Assembly (NCBI GenBank): GCA_027579435.1
Contig: JANBPK010000832.1
Location: forward strand, 1-64,000
Reading direction: 5' to 3'
DNA length: 64,000 nt
Origin: Candolleomyces eurysporus
Taxonomy: Eukaryota > Basidiomycota > Agaricomycetes > Agaricales > Psathyrellaceae
A program made the position numbers and the translations under genes. Below the pieces are notes generated by a model. That model did not search any database, was not told the DNA's origin, and saw only the letters and a program-made list of their open reading frames with translations. Every line of letters begins with the position of its first letter. The stretch's first letter is position 1. Of this stretch, positions 47,520 through 58,730 are shown piece after piece.

Positions 47520-48827
47520 ATGGACGGCTATATTCCTGTGTTTTCTCAGAGTAACCCGCAGTTATGCCATCTAGCTGCGTCCAGCCTAACACCATTGCCA
47601 CACTGGGCACTCCAGCCGCATTGCCACTCATGTCAGGTACTGTGTCGTGATTTCATTTTTCCAAGGGCTTGTACGAAATTCATACCGTTCTAAACCTAGA
47701 TCTCCGCGCTGATCTTTCTACGCCAATTTATTGCTACGTCTCCCAGATTACTTCTTTCCTTGTCGGAAGAGCTTTCCGACCTGCGCCACTTCAGCAGCCC
47801 CAAGGAAATTGTATGTGCCCATCCATGATCCAGTCAACTGACAGTAACAATTTAAAACAGAGACCGCCCAGCCCAGGCGAGCTCCTAGGAACAGCTCAAA
47901 CCGTGCAAGCAACCCAACTATTTTCACCTGAGCAAAGAGCAGTCTACTTAGATTCATGCTCCACCATCAACGATTTCGCCGATTCATTGTACGCATGCCC
48001 CAATCCAGGCTCTTCAGATGACACTGCGCCTCCATCGATAGTGCCCATACACCAACCTGTCCACGAGACCCAGATTTCTTCCCACTCCGAGCTTTCTAAA
48101 AATCTCAGCTTCTTTACCCCAACACTCCAGATTCAGAAGGAGAGGGCGGCTACGTGCATATCGCATGCCAACAGCCCCCCCTCGAGGCAAAGTTACCGCG
48201 ACCAAACACAGTTGGAACGTCTTGCGACGCCCAATGAGCCTGCTTGGACAGACGTCTGGCCTTCAGACGCTAGCGCCGCCCCCTTCCTGTGGCCAGCTGC
48301 TGCTATGTCATATACGACGATGCCCGCTCAAACATACGACATACCACAGGCTGACACCGTAGGCGCGGTACCGCAGCCACCACCGCTTGTCCAGATAGAA
48401 CTTTTGCCTTTTGAAAAGGACCAGTCCACTTCCAAGGCTCCCAACAATGCTGCCCCTATCCTCTCACCGCCGACGTTGTTGGCATCCCCTAAACCTTGCA
48501 GTGGAAAACCCAAAGTACGAACCCCACCGCGCGACCCGAGTCACCCAACACCACGACATTCTTCACAGGGGCCGAAGACAGCGTGTTTTTTCTGCAGGGA
48601 ACGAAAGATCGCTTGCAAGGCTCTGAAGAGAGGCGATAAAAGTTATAGTTGCGAGTGCGTGATACTCTCTTGCTCTTCGTTTCCGTTTCTTGTCGCTCAT
48701 CACGGTCTATCTACCTAGTCAATGTTCCAGACGGGGACTGCAGTGCGTCTTCCCGAGACCTCGCAGAAGGGTTATCAAGCGTGGTTGCCTGCGTTCGGAT
48801 TCAGTTTCAGTATTTCACTGTACCTGA
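47520..48827 (+). CDS. Zn2Cys6 transcription factor, zinc cluster at the C-terminus
   Basis: The ATG at 47520 (MDGYIPVFSQSNPQLCHLAA) precedes an intron (GTACTG from about 47637) and keeps frame better than the ATG at 47564. The long middle is Ser/Pro/Thr-rich and disordered, as expected of an activation region. The zinc cluster is near the end: CFFCRERKIACKALKRGDKS, then YSC, and across an intron (about 48655-48718) DQCSRRGLQCVFP. The spacing C-x2-C-x6-C-x11-C-x2-C-x6-C fits a Gal4-type binuclear cluster. A basic tail (RPRRRVIKRGCLR) follows and the stop is TGA at 48825. In most ascomycete relatives this cluster is N-terminal; the C-terminal position is common in Agaricomycetes. Targets are unknown. 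Confidence 0.75.
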
Positions 48828-50616
48828 GTTCTCCCTTTTTTCTTTCCCGGTTTACCAATATCTAGAAACTTTCTTGGAACCTGAACAATCATTTTATCTA
48901 GACAAGCATTGTCTTGGACGACATCTTGATAGACCGCCGCCACTCCACATTGCATGAATACCCCAGCTGTCTCATACTCCTTTATATCTTGTAGCATGTA
49001 CATTGATATTGTGATAGGCATCTCCCATCTTCGCCGATATTCATCGATTTATTGATCTTCTTGATACCGCATTTGGGGAGGTGTGGTTGAGCAGGCACAT
49101 AAACCAATGGCCTCACGATATCCACTCAGAATCCAACGTCCGATTTAACACACCTGAACCTACATGCCACCAACAGAGCTCACCGGCATAAGTTGCCCTA
49201 CTGTTCAGAGGCTTGTCTTCACGAGTGCGCCGGCCGCTGTCAACCGTCAGGACCCTTTCAGGAATTGTACTTTGACCAGAGAGGGGAGCCGTTAGCCACA
49301 AGCCGTTCAGCGTGCAACAATCTCCACGGACTCCCGGATCAGCTCGCTAACCAACAGACTAGATCTCAGAGTTTACGACAATGAGAATACGGGTCCTCCA
49401 CTATATACGACGAAATGCAAGGCCCCCAAGCAGCATTTCACTGGTCGGTCGCAGGATTCCCTGTGTAGACGGAGGGTAAGAGATTGGGAACTCTTTCGGT
49501 TACAGGCACTCTGAGCCGTGTCGNTTTTTCTGCGTCATGATACAGCCTTCATCATGCACCTGTCCGCAATCGATGAGACTGGGAAATACAGAAAAACTAG
49601 ACAAGTGGGAGGATGAGAGCCGAGGTTTGCGGCGGGGTTGACAACCAGTCGAAGCTAGACATCTTTCTTCTGGCAAGTGGTTGCGACGGGTCAGATGACT
49701 ACCCAATGACTGAAAGAGAGTGGCAGGATGACAACGTAGATACACTCAATAGGATACACGTATATGCAATATCACAATATGGATACATATAGAAGTAGGG
49801 ATAGTCGATGAATGGGTATACCTAGTGCAAAAGAGAGTTGATAGATGGAATCAAAGTGGTATAGTATCGGCCAAAGTCCCCTCTTTGTTTAACGGTCAAC
49901 CACTGCCCGTCGAATATGATGACTCGTTTTGCTCTACTCCACCATGGCCTCAATTTCTCCAGCTACGCACTTTCGAATCAACGGAAGGAGCCACGAAAAT
50001 CTCCAACGAGTTTGCTGTGCAGCATTGGACTGAGGATACGACTCCGCGGAGGATCGGACAGCGCTTTGTTGTGCGGCTCCCATGAGAAGTCCGTCACTGA
50101 AAACGGATGGGTACGAGACAAGTATTGCGTAGAGTTTGGTACATGTGAGGATCCAATTTGGAGCTGACTGCCGCGAGCCGACAGATTACATGTGAGCATT
50201 AGCTTGAGGAAAACAGGGTTATGGGACATCGGCGCTCCAGACATTCCGAGACGCTTTCGACCCAGGGTACATGTAGAGCCTCGTCATCGTGAGACTTGCG
50301 ACACATAGTCGCACCGATGTTGCTGGGAACAGTGTTCGATTGAACGAGTTACCTGGAGGATGCCTGAAGAACAAGAGAGGATCATTGGGATACCAACATA
50401 AAATTTACCATGATACGTTTGAGGATTGAGAACAACTCGAAGGCCACCATAGGGTAGGACTGGGCAGGGAGCTGGCGAACGCAAGTTCGTCAAATAATAA
50501 TTAGATACTCTCACTCTACAGCTCTTCTTCGTCAATATCCTTCTGGACTTTAGATCTTCCGCCCTTCAGTCCAGTTCTTTGAGATTGATCCACGATTGCA
50601 CAAGCTTTGAAATACC
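48828..50616. other. Intergenic, no gene supported
   Basis: Only short frames without motifs on either strand. One n is at 49524. Confidence 0.4.
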
Positions 50617-52305
50617 CTATCCCTGCAAATGGGCTTGGCCGAGATGTAACCACTCTGGCTGGACGCGGACCACAAGGACACTGCCAGCAATTCCGATGAC
50701 TATCCCGACGATTAACGCTGGCAAAATCAGCGGCAAATAATAAACCTTCTGGCCATGGGTGGACATGGGGACCTCTGAGATAACGCCTATGGCTAGGTAT
50801 CACAATAATTCGACAGATTCAATATAAAATCGTGTAATATCGAAACGAGATACATACCTCGAGCCTTCCATATTTCAATCTCCTGCTGGGGGCCGTCACT
50901 ACAAGCTGCGACTCTGAATTCGTTCAACGAGTCGCTCGTGTCGCTGACCTTCATGTCCATTTAAGACTTGTCAATGCCGCTCGAAGCGACAGACCTTTAT
51001 CAACGGTGAGAAACGTACCGCGAGTAGAGCCACTGGCAATTGTGTAAACTTCTTCTCTGGTACCTATCAGAACTACAGTAGAACATTGACAAGGGACGCG
51101 ACTCACTTAAAGTTAGGCGCTGGGCTAGCACGTTCCTAAGTGCATGCCATAAATTGATCGTCCCAGTACTGGCACCAAGGAAGAATTGTCCATTGTGAAC
51201 AAAGTACCCCAGCCGGGCGCGTCGATTGAAATGGCCTTTACAGCCTCCCGAGTCGGATTCATGAAGAGTGTTCAGCTTAGCTTTCGACAAAAGATCGAAA
51301 ATGTCGAAAGTTCCTTTCTTGTTTGGTGTTGAAAATAATCGGCCATTCGGAGAAAGGGTCCCTCCATACCTTAGAGTGCGATGAACAGTGAAAAGCTAGT
51401 AAGTTTGAGTAGAAACGACGTACACTTTATCAAGGTTCAGGAGACTGATGCCCCGCTTTGTCAAGACATCCCATGACCTATCCTCAATATAATGAGACAA
51501 TGACTAGAACAAAGGGGAAAAAACACACATAACACCATGATGGAGGTAGGATACAACAAGTGTGTTACCCTGCGCTTCGTTCCATGAGATAGATGTCACT
51601 TCCAGAGATTCGTCGCTCGCCAGCCAAGAGTCTGGATTCGGGAGGCGGTTCAACTTCTCCCAGTAAGCCGAGGTCAGTCCAACCTTTGCTTGTGACGACA
51701 TGGCGAATGAACGGTGATCTGCTCGGAATCAGCGTCTTCGAATTGTATGTAAGAATGGCTGACAGTTACCTGCGTTTTCCCTAAGTCGCCAGATTCCCAC
51801 TTCGTCGGAGCCAGCAGCAATGGCGAGGAATGACCCCTCCTCATTTAAAGCGAGAAATCTAATCGGCAGTCTGGTGGCTTGAAACCCTCGGAGGTGAGTT
51901 TCCTGATGTATCTAGAGTTTAAAATCAAAAAAATAGCGGATATGTATACTAACTCACTCGGTCAGTGAGGTTAACCATTTTCACATCGCCAGTGCTGGAG
52001 CCGACAAGCAGGACATTCGAACTCGTCCAGACAGAACAAGTAAGTTCTTCTTCCTTCGTCTTCTCATCCAGGCGAAAGATGACCATCGGTGCCCATTTTT
52101 CAGGCGTATTTACTCCTTCCTCATGAGCTTCATCCAGGCGCCAAATAGTAACATTGCGGACAAAGATTCCAGCGATATATCGACCAGAAGGAGAGAAGGC
52201 TAGGGAACGGAGGAGCGGTGAAGTCGAGCCCTGTTGCGATATCTTAATGGAAGCGGCTTTCCCGTAATATATTGACGGTTGGTCTTGAATATTGTTCTGT
52301 GCCAT
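50617..52305 (-). CDS. WD40-repeat protein with a C-terminal membrane helix
   Basis: The ATG at 52305 starts MAQNNIQDQPSIYYGKAASI. WD-type repeats are visible as FSPSGRYIAGIFVRNVTIW, SSNVLLVGSSTGDVKMVNL, ALNEEGSFLAIAAGSDEVGI, EAQGNTLVVSYLHHGVM, LSPNGRLFSTPNKKGTFDIF and GQFFLGASTGTINLW. At least five introns interrupt it. The last exon encodes a strong membrane helix (YYLPLILPALIVGIVIGIAG) and a short tail ending TAG at 50617. A beta-propeller anchored by a C-terminal helix recalls Sec12-like or other ER membrane WD proteins, but I see no specific signature. The exon carrying the helix is in a different frame from the longest open frame there, so it depends on the splice at about 50790-50860. 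Confidence 0.6.
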
Positions 52306-52804
52306 AGCTTCAACGACTAGAGAGAATCAGAGCAAAGGTCAAAGGGTACGAGATGTGTATAAGAGCTGAAAGGAATAGCGGTGGCAATAGTGACAACCTC
52401 GTGACTATCGTCACGTTGTGGTGGTGGTGAGGGCAAGAAAAAGATAGCACGTCATGTAACTTATCCGAATGTTGCGTAGATTAGTTACAGCGTAGCGTAG
52501 CGTACGGGACGACGAATAGTATGACAAGTTAGCTTCCCCTTTGAAGCGGTAGTTGGTGGTAGCACCAAAGGTGTCGCCATTGGGGGAGTAGTCGCGGTTG
52601 TTGTCAGCGGGGTAAACTTATCCAATATAAACACAAACTCGGCATGCAAGGATATCCGAGGAGGAGCACGTAACGCACAAAGCCACATACCTCTATGGCG
52701 ATAGAGGCGTGTACAGGCATCAAAATTAGCAAGGTATTGTAATCACACCTGGTGTATGCTCTACCGAGAGCCATTCCCCGTAATTAAGTTGAATCATCGA
52801 AAAG
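52306..52804. other. Intergenic
   Basis: It lies between the WD40 start and the dioxygenase stop. It includes a GCGTAGCGTAGCGTA run (about 52491-52505). No gene is supported. Confidence 0.4.
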
Positions 52805-54253
52805 CTACAGCTGTCCTTCTTCTTTTGCATTCTCTGCATCTTCAGCCATTTTCTTCACCTTCTCCAGTATTTCTTCGAGGGTACTATACATCTCCAAGCC
52901 CCGTTTCCACCTTTTATCCTTTTCCTTCATCCTTGCGTTGAATTCCTCGGTGCTAACAGAAGCTTGAAGCTCGTCTTGAGTCTGAAATCCGTTGTCGACA
53001 TAGCGGAAAAGACCACCTGCGCAGTATTGTGTGAAGGAGGCTCGCACCTCGCCAGATCGAATGGTGGTGTTGGCGTGAGTAAGAACTGCAGATGGAATGA
53101 GGATTAAACATCCTGGGGGAAACTCGATGAGGAGCTTGAGTTCTTCGAGAACAAGGTGCCCGCCGAGATTATGGTCGAAGTGTCCGAGGCTCTGAATCGC
53201 ACACCAACCAAATGGGCAATTCATGCAGTCTCGATGAGAGAAGGTGCATACGTTAGGACCAAAGTTGAACGCCGCAGACGTGAAGATGCTCTTATCGAAG
53301 TTTCTCTGGAGGTGGCTCTGCTTCTCGATCAGCGGGTCGATGTGGTCTTTGTAATATTGGAATACGTTTGGCGCCCACACGGAGAATGCAGCTAAACATT
53401 TCAATCGGATAATAAGATGCCGAATCTTGTCGAATATNAAAAAAGAAGGCGCACAGCTAGCATATATTGCGAGCCTTCGAATGTGCTCATTGTTCAAGAG
53501 GCTTGCCACCATTGCCCGGTGAGGACCTGTGTTAAGGTTATGCGGCGCCGCGGATCCTTGGCCGTACACGATGCCAGTATTTGTGACAGCGTATTCGCCT
53601 CGTGGATGGTGGGATTCATTGTAGTTGAAGAATTCAGTAGACCGACTTGCCTCCATGGCGTCGAAAGCTCCGATGCAAGACTCATCAAAAGTAGGGTCGC
53701 CGTTGGGCTTGCCTACGACCACAGCAAAGATACGGCTTGTGCTAGAATCGATTATTGGAAAAGTCTTGCTGTGATCGCATCTCGGTCAGGCCACCAAATA
53801 TAAAAATAAAAATAAAAAAAGCCCGCGCAGAAAAAAAGGGCTAAACGTACCTGCCATCGTTCTTCAAAACCCTGTAACCAAGACGAAGATAATGCTCCAT
53901 GTCGTGAACGCTTTGTTTGGTCGGCCCTTGAGACTTGGCCCTATACCCGCAAGAACAAGCTGGAAGGTTCTCAAGAACGATCGGGACTCCTAGGCTAAAG
54001 TTCGCCGCCTGCTCGATCACAGATTGGAGGTTCTTTGCAGAGGGCCGGTGCCCTTCTTGCTGGACCCGTTGGCTTCGATGACCCTTTCGATGGACATGGC
54101 TTCGCTTGATTTTTTTGCGAACACCGTCCACCGCTCCTTTCTGGAACGTGTTTTCATAGTATGCTCCCGGGCGAGTATCATCGAGACCTGGCCTCCAGCA
54201 TGGGCGCAGAAGTACCTCAGCAGAGGCTTCAAGGTCGACGTGACGACTGCCAA
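52805..54253 (-). CDS. TET/JBP-like Fe(II)/2-oxoglutarate dioxygenase
   Basis: The frame from 53769 to 52805 encodes the catalytic part: FNFGPNVCTFSHRDCMNCPF with the HxD iron ligands, GWCAIQSLGHFDHNLGGHLV, then LIEFPPGCLILIPSAVLTHA with the distal His, and TTIRSGEVRASFTQYCAGGL with the 2OG-binding Arg. This is the pattern of the TET/JBP family expanded in mushrooms, often linked to KDZ transposons, which oxidise 5-methylcytosine. An intron (GTACGT near 53850 to ATCACAG near 53765) joins the previous exon (VIEQAANFSLGVPIVLENLP, PTKQSVHDMEHYLRLGYRVL). Further upstream the best protein-like frame (TRSRKERWTVFAKKSSEAMS) ends in a stop at 54017 and does not join without a 1-nt shift. So the gene may be damaged, or the 5' part is spliced differently. 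The C-terminus is a charged coiled coil. One n is at 53438. Confidence 0.7.
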
Positions 54254-55092
54254 TCCGATAATTCCACTGGGTCCTCGACACCTACGAGATAAGCATTGCT
54301 GGAATATCCCCTTGTGTGGTTAGTCGTACATGTTTATTTCTATTTCGCGTTCATGTCTAACTAATGTCATTGCACACAGGTAAAAAAATCATCCCTGCTC
54401 CACAGGCAGAGGCTATATTGCCCTACTCAGACATGTCCTACATGCCGCGAAAGCTTGATGAGGTCACCTTCGACATTGTATGGTTGGTGGAATCTAGACG
54501 CGATGTTCGCCTTTTTAGGGCAGCGGTTTTGGAGGAAGATGTATGGTACTTTACCTGGTCGCGTCACATACCAGACTGGATGTAAGATGCAATGTACGAC
54601 TATCACTTTTTTTATTTTTATTTATTTTTTTATATGGACGCCTATACGGTAACAAGGATTTCTTTCACAACACGCTATCGTTTGGCTTCATTCAGCTGGT
54701 GATCCCAAAGAACAAAATCTTAACTGTCTTTGGTAGCCATTCATCTCCTCTTACTCTTTGAAATCTGCTCTATTTCTCGTCCCCGTTCCGCAATTCTAAA
54801 TACCAACCACAAACCTGAGCTCTCCAGCAAATCGGAATTTAATAAATCAAATTTTCTACATCAACACCCGCGTGTCCAGGGATGCCCGGACGGGCCATTG
54901 TATGTTTAACCGGCGGTTCGCTGCACCACAATGACACCTACGGCATGCAGATATATCTCCATAACTCACCCAACTCTTCTCCATGTCGAAGTCATTTGGG
55001 AGCGGGTATGCGGCCAAAGCAAGGTTCACCGTCATTCTTTGAGCCATTGATCAAGTTCTACATTCCTGCTGTCAGCGCATAAAAAGAGGAGA
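54254..55092. other. Flank of the dioxygenase gene
   Basis: No gene is supported. An A/T tract (TTTTTTTATTTTTATTTATT, about 54605) resembles, in inverted orientation, the A/T-rich tract at 53799-53820 in the dioxygenase intron. Confidence 0.35.
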
Positions 55093-56089
55093 GACGAGGA
55101 TCCTACTGAAGACCCAGCCAACGATCTACCTCTTTTCCTCAAAGTTACAGAGCGGTGTGAAGCGCTAAAGATGATTCAACAAATCTTCGGGCTGCAGGAA
55201 GAAGCGTTGCAAGAATTCCATCCTGGAAAGGGTGAGGCGAGCGCTAACAAAATAGCGACATGCCGAGCAAACGACATTCGTCCACCCAATCTTGAAGATA
55301 CAAAGAGGCATCGGCTGACCCTGCAGAATGTTGTGTGACCTCTCGACTCTGGTGTGACAGTGCCTTGAAGTGACCGGTCGGCATAAGGAGGGGGTCCTTG
55401 TGGATGTCTTTGGAGCATGCTACTGACGCTTTTGAGAGGGGCACCCTGTTATTGAAAGATGATAACTGACTGTATGACGTACCTATCTGAGTCCAACCTC
55501 CACCAACCGCGATTCGTGGGTCCGGGACCGCTAATAAGCGCTTGTAGCCACGTTCACATCGACCTGATTCGTTCATCAATAGATGGCTGTAGATTAGACG
55601 GAGATGCGTGGCTGGAAGGGACCAGACCAGCGCTATGGCGGCAGTGGTTGATGGAGGCCATGGGTTCCAGCGAACTCAGTCTCAGCGTCCCTGTTATTCA
55701 ATCTCCGAACTTTTATCGTGTTCGCTGATCTGTTCAAACAGGCGCCGACTGCACTTACATCTCACTTTGGTCTCTTCTTACCTCTTGTGTTGCTCTGACC
55801 TTTCTTCTGACTGCGACACTCTCCAGAAACCCGGAGAGACCAAGTTGCCCTGAAATCATGGTGGCCCCACTTGCATACGTATGAAACGAGCGGCGAAAAC
55901 TACGGCAGGTGGACCAAATTTCGCGAAAACGACTACAAGAGTTGACTGAAAGCGATTTCGGAGGGCAAAGTACTGCCACTGTCTGTTGCCGCGTGGAGAG
56001 ACAAACTCAAAGGACAACCAGAGCTTAAAAACTGGAAGCTGACGTTAGAAGAGGAATCGAAACATTTCATAGATTGCCTGTAATTTTGA
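55093..56089 (+). pseudogene. Degenerate protein-coding remnant, family unknown
   Basis: Two protein-like segments lie on the plus strand. The first (55093-55338) reads DEDPTEDPANDLPLFLKVTE and MIQQIFGLQEEALQEFHPGK. The second (about 55837-56083) reads DQVALKSWWPHLHTYETSGE, NYGRWTKFRENDYKS, an in-frame TGA, then LKAISEGKVLPLSVAAWRDK and GQPELKNWKLTLEEESKHFI. Between them no single frame stays open. I infer a decayed gene, possibly from a transposon-associated family; I do not recognise it. It could also be a real gene with introns I cannot place. Confidence 0.3.
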
Positions 56090-57291
56090 ATTAATTCTAC
56101 GAATAAGAGGAATCGAATCGATTGTCTGTAGCGTTGGATTTGCTTTTAAGAGTTCTAATATTTTGCATCAGATGGAAGATTGAGCTCTGAATTGTTCCTG
56201 ACATGCTGCGTCCGTAGATACACGATCATTCTTTAATCCTTGAGAGTCAAGTCAAGGCATCACAGCGTAACACTCGGGAGCGTACTATGAAGGAGTGCAT
56301 CCTCTGAGCCTAGGCTACCGAAGGTGATAGATGCGTCCAACTACCCAAGTTCTCGAGGCAGCTCACTATCATTCCTGTCTCTTTGAAGAGCTGGTCTTCA
56401 GTGTACTCCTGGAATAGCTGGTAGCTTCCATATGTCTTAAAATATCAAATTGAACAAAAGATTTCAATGAAAGGCATACCTCTCGGATCCAGCGCTAGCA
56501 GCCTCTCCGTTTCGAGCTCCCTGTCCATGAACTTCCTCAGATCGTGCAGTCACGGCCTGTTTCTGCTGGATGGTCGGGTGAACTAACCCTCCTTTCAAGC
56601 CAATCGATAGAGCCTGTGCCGATACTTGATCCCTGCCGGCCTGGCTAGTGGGTTGATTGCATTTCGCTTCAAACTAGGGAGCAGATTGGCCATCTCTGGA
56701 GGTTGTCAATTCCGACCTTGGTTCGAGATAGGTGCATAATCAAACACATCAGGCCTTATGTTGCATTTCATTTCGACACTTCCGACGTGCCGTCATACTT
56801 TGACAGAGTGAATGTCCGGACTCGCCCAAGAGATCAGATTCAATGCTGGTTGAGGGCTGCATGATAATTGCGCTGAGACATAGGGTATCAAAGCATCCAC
56901 AGTCGGTGCATTTTAAGATCCAAGACACAGTGTGCTCAAGTGGCTGCAGACCTGGGAACCAGACAATTCCCTGTTGAGATCCAAGGACGTGTAAGTTCGA
57001 TAGCTCAAACGCCTTGGTTCCGAGGCTTCTTAAACCTCGGGCTATTGGACAACGAATGTATTCAGCGCTAACATGAGTGTCTGCGGCATTCTTTGCTTAA
57101 TGTGCCAACGGCATGCTCCCTGTCACCCTTGCCGTGCAAAGAGGGTAAGAAGCGGTAGTCTAACCTTAAAAGGGCAATCGGAAGGCTTGGGAATTCACAG
57201 GCATCAATGCATCACTCATATACGATCAGCCTGAGTACGCACGGACACAACCTGCGTCTCCAAAAACTCCAAGGCCCATCCATACACAAGA
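56090..57291. other. Intergenic, no gene supported
   Basis: No motif-bearing frame on either strand; upstream region of the F-box gene at 57292. Confidence 0.4.
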
Positions 57292-58602
57292 ATGTTGCCT
57301 ATCGAGCTGTTGAAGAAGATTATCCACTTCACCATTTCCCACCATGGTCTGGACGATGTGCCTGCTCAGGCGAACGGAGGCGAGTTCTTCCACCAAGACT
57401 GGCTTAGGGACCGGAGAGCCCTGGGCCAAGTGTGCTCCTCTTTCCGTGACGTTGTTGCAGAAATTACTGCAGAGTATGTCATTATCACACACCGCAGAGA
57501 TCTTGAATGGATTGTGGTCCAATTCAAATGCAGCGTACCGGGGTACTCGACCAACGAGCAAACTCAATTCCTCATCGAGTCGCTTGGTGGCCCTCCCGTG
57601 AGCTCAGGTAGCAACCTCGGCCACTGGACAAAGCGAATCGACTTGCGCATCGTCGGAGGGTATGACCATAGTCTTATTCCTATTCTCCTCGAGCACACCC
57701 CCAATCTCCTGGTTTTCCTCGTTCAAAACAAAGGAATTCCAAACAGTACCCTTATATCTCGTGGACGGCTTCCGAGGGAAACTCTTGCCGGCCTGTTCAA
57801 GTTCTCCAAAAGGCTCGAATGCCTTCGATTGGAGAGCTATAACGAAGCCCCCACCCTCCGTGACATCTGCGACATTTCAGCAAGCCTACCAGGTCTTGTT
57901 ACCCTCCAACTCACATACCTTTACGGGTTCTCCATCAAGACGACCGAGCTGATGAATCTTGCCGAAGATCAAGTTTCGTCGCACCTTATATTCCCATCCC
58001 TCACGACGCTATCCATCGGGGCAACTCAGCAGATTGGCCCAGCGTGGAAGGCTGGACCTGAATTCTTACCAGCTTGGGATCTACTCCTCGGCGCTCTCAG
58101 CCGCAACAGCGACCAGCTTCCGAGATTGAAACGGATTGAATTATCGTTCATACCCTTTAGCAGCGCTGGCCAAAATTTTTTCAACATTCATGCAAGCAAG
58201 ATCCGAAGACTCACCATTCCAACCTTCGCCTGCTTGAAGAACAATTTCACCAACATCCTTACTTTGTGCTCTCAGCTCGAGACCGTGATCCTTATTCATT
58301 GGGTTCACCATCCAGCCCCCGACTTCCCAATGTCCCATCCCTCCTTACGAAGGATATGCCTCGTGGCGGTCACCAACTTGGCGCAGTGTCCCCAATTAGT
58401 GGGACTGCATGATGGCGTAACGGGGTCCATCGATGAGCTGCTGCAGCACCTCCATAGGTTTAATGGCCAGTTCCCCCACCTACATGAAGTATGGATTGAA
58501 GACGCTGGTATTTGGGAGGGTGCATTGGATACTTTAAAATCACGCTGGTCCAGTTCCTGGAGTGTTGAAATACGTGATCGAGAAGGACGTCCTCTTGCTT
58601 AA
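57292..58602 (+). CDS. F-box-like protein, intronless
   Basis: A single 436-codon frame starts at the ATG (MLPIELLKKIIHFTISHHGL), where LPIELLKKIIHF is a typical F-box opening. RALGQVCSSFRDVVAEITAE follows as the second half of the box. LRR-like segments follow: LRIVGGYDHSLIPILLEHTP, LECLRLESYNEAPTLRDICD, LPGLVTLQLTYLYGFSIKTT and SQLETVILIHWVHHPAPDFP. The end (VEIRDREGRPLA) is followed by TAA. It should be an SCF substrate adaptor. It is not closely related in sequence to the other F-box genes of the window and has no intron, like the gene at 6266-7996. Confidence 0.8.
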   Translation: MLPIELLKKIIHFTISHHGLDDVPAQANGGEFFHQDWLRDRRALGQVCSSFRDVVAEITAEYVIITHRRDLEWIVVQFKCSVPGYSTNEQTQFLIESLGGPPVSSGSNLGHWTKRIDLRIVGGYDHSLIPILLEHTPNLLVFLVQNKGIPNSTLISRGRLPRETLAGLFKFSKRLECLRLESYNEAPTLRDICDISASLPGLVTLQLTYLYGFSIKTTELMNLAEDQVSSHLIFPSLTTLSIGATQQIGPAWKAGPEFLPAWDLLLGALSRNSDQLPRLKRIELSFIPFSSAGQNFFNIHASKIRRLTIPTFACLKNNFTNILTLCSQLETVILIHWVHHPAPDFPMSHPSLRRICLVAVTNLAQCPQLVGLHDGVTGSIDELLQHLHRFNGQFPHLHEVWIEDAGIWEGALDTLKSRWSSSWSVEIRDREGRPLA

Positions 58603-58730
58603 TCCACGTCCACTAGCATTACTTAATCTCGAACCATGGGCTGTCTTGAACTTGTACATGTTGGGAATCTTAGAGTAATTGTGGTGTATTCCTGCTGTAT
58701 TCCAATTGATGTCTGGAGCTCTACACGTAT

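Noticed and set aside
53799..54635. A/T-rich tracts in opposite orientation on both sides of the 5' TET-like exon
   Set aside because: They could be terminal repeats, but low-complexity A/T runs arise easily and one sits inside a plausible intron.
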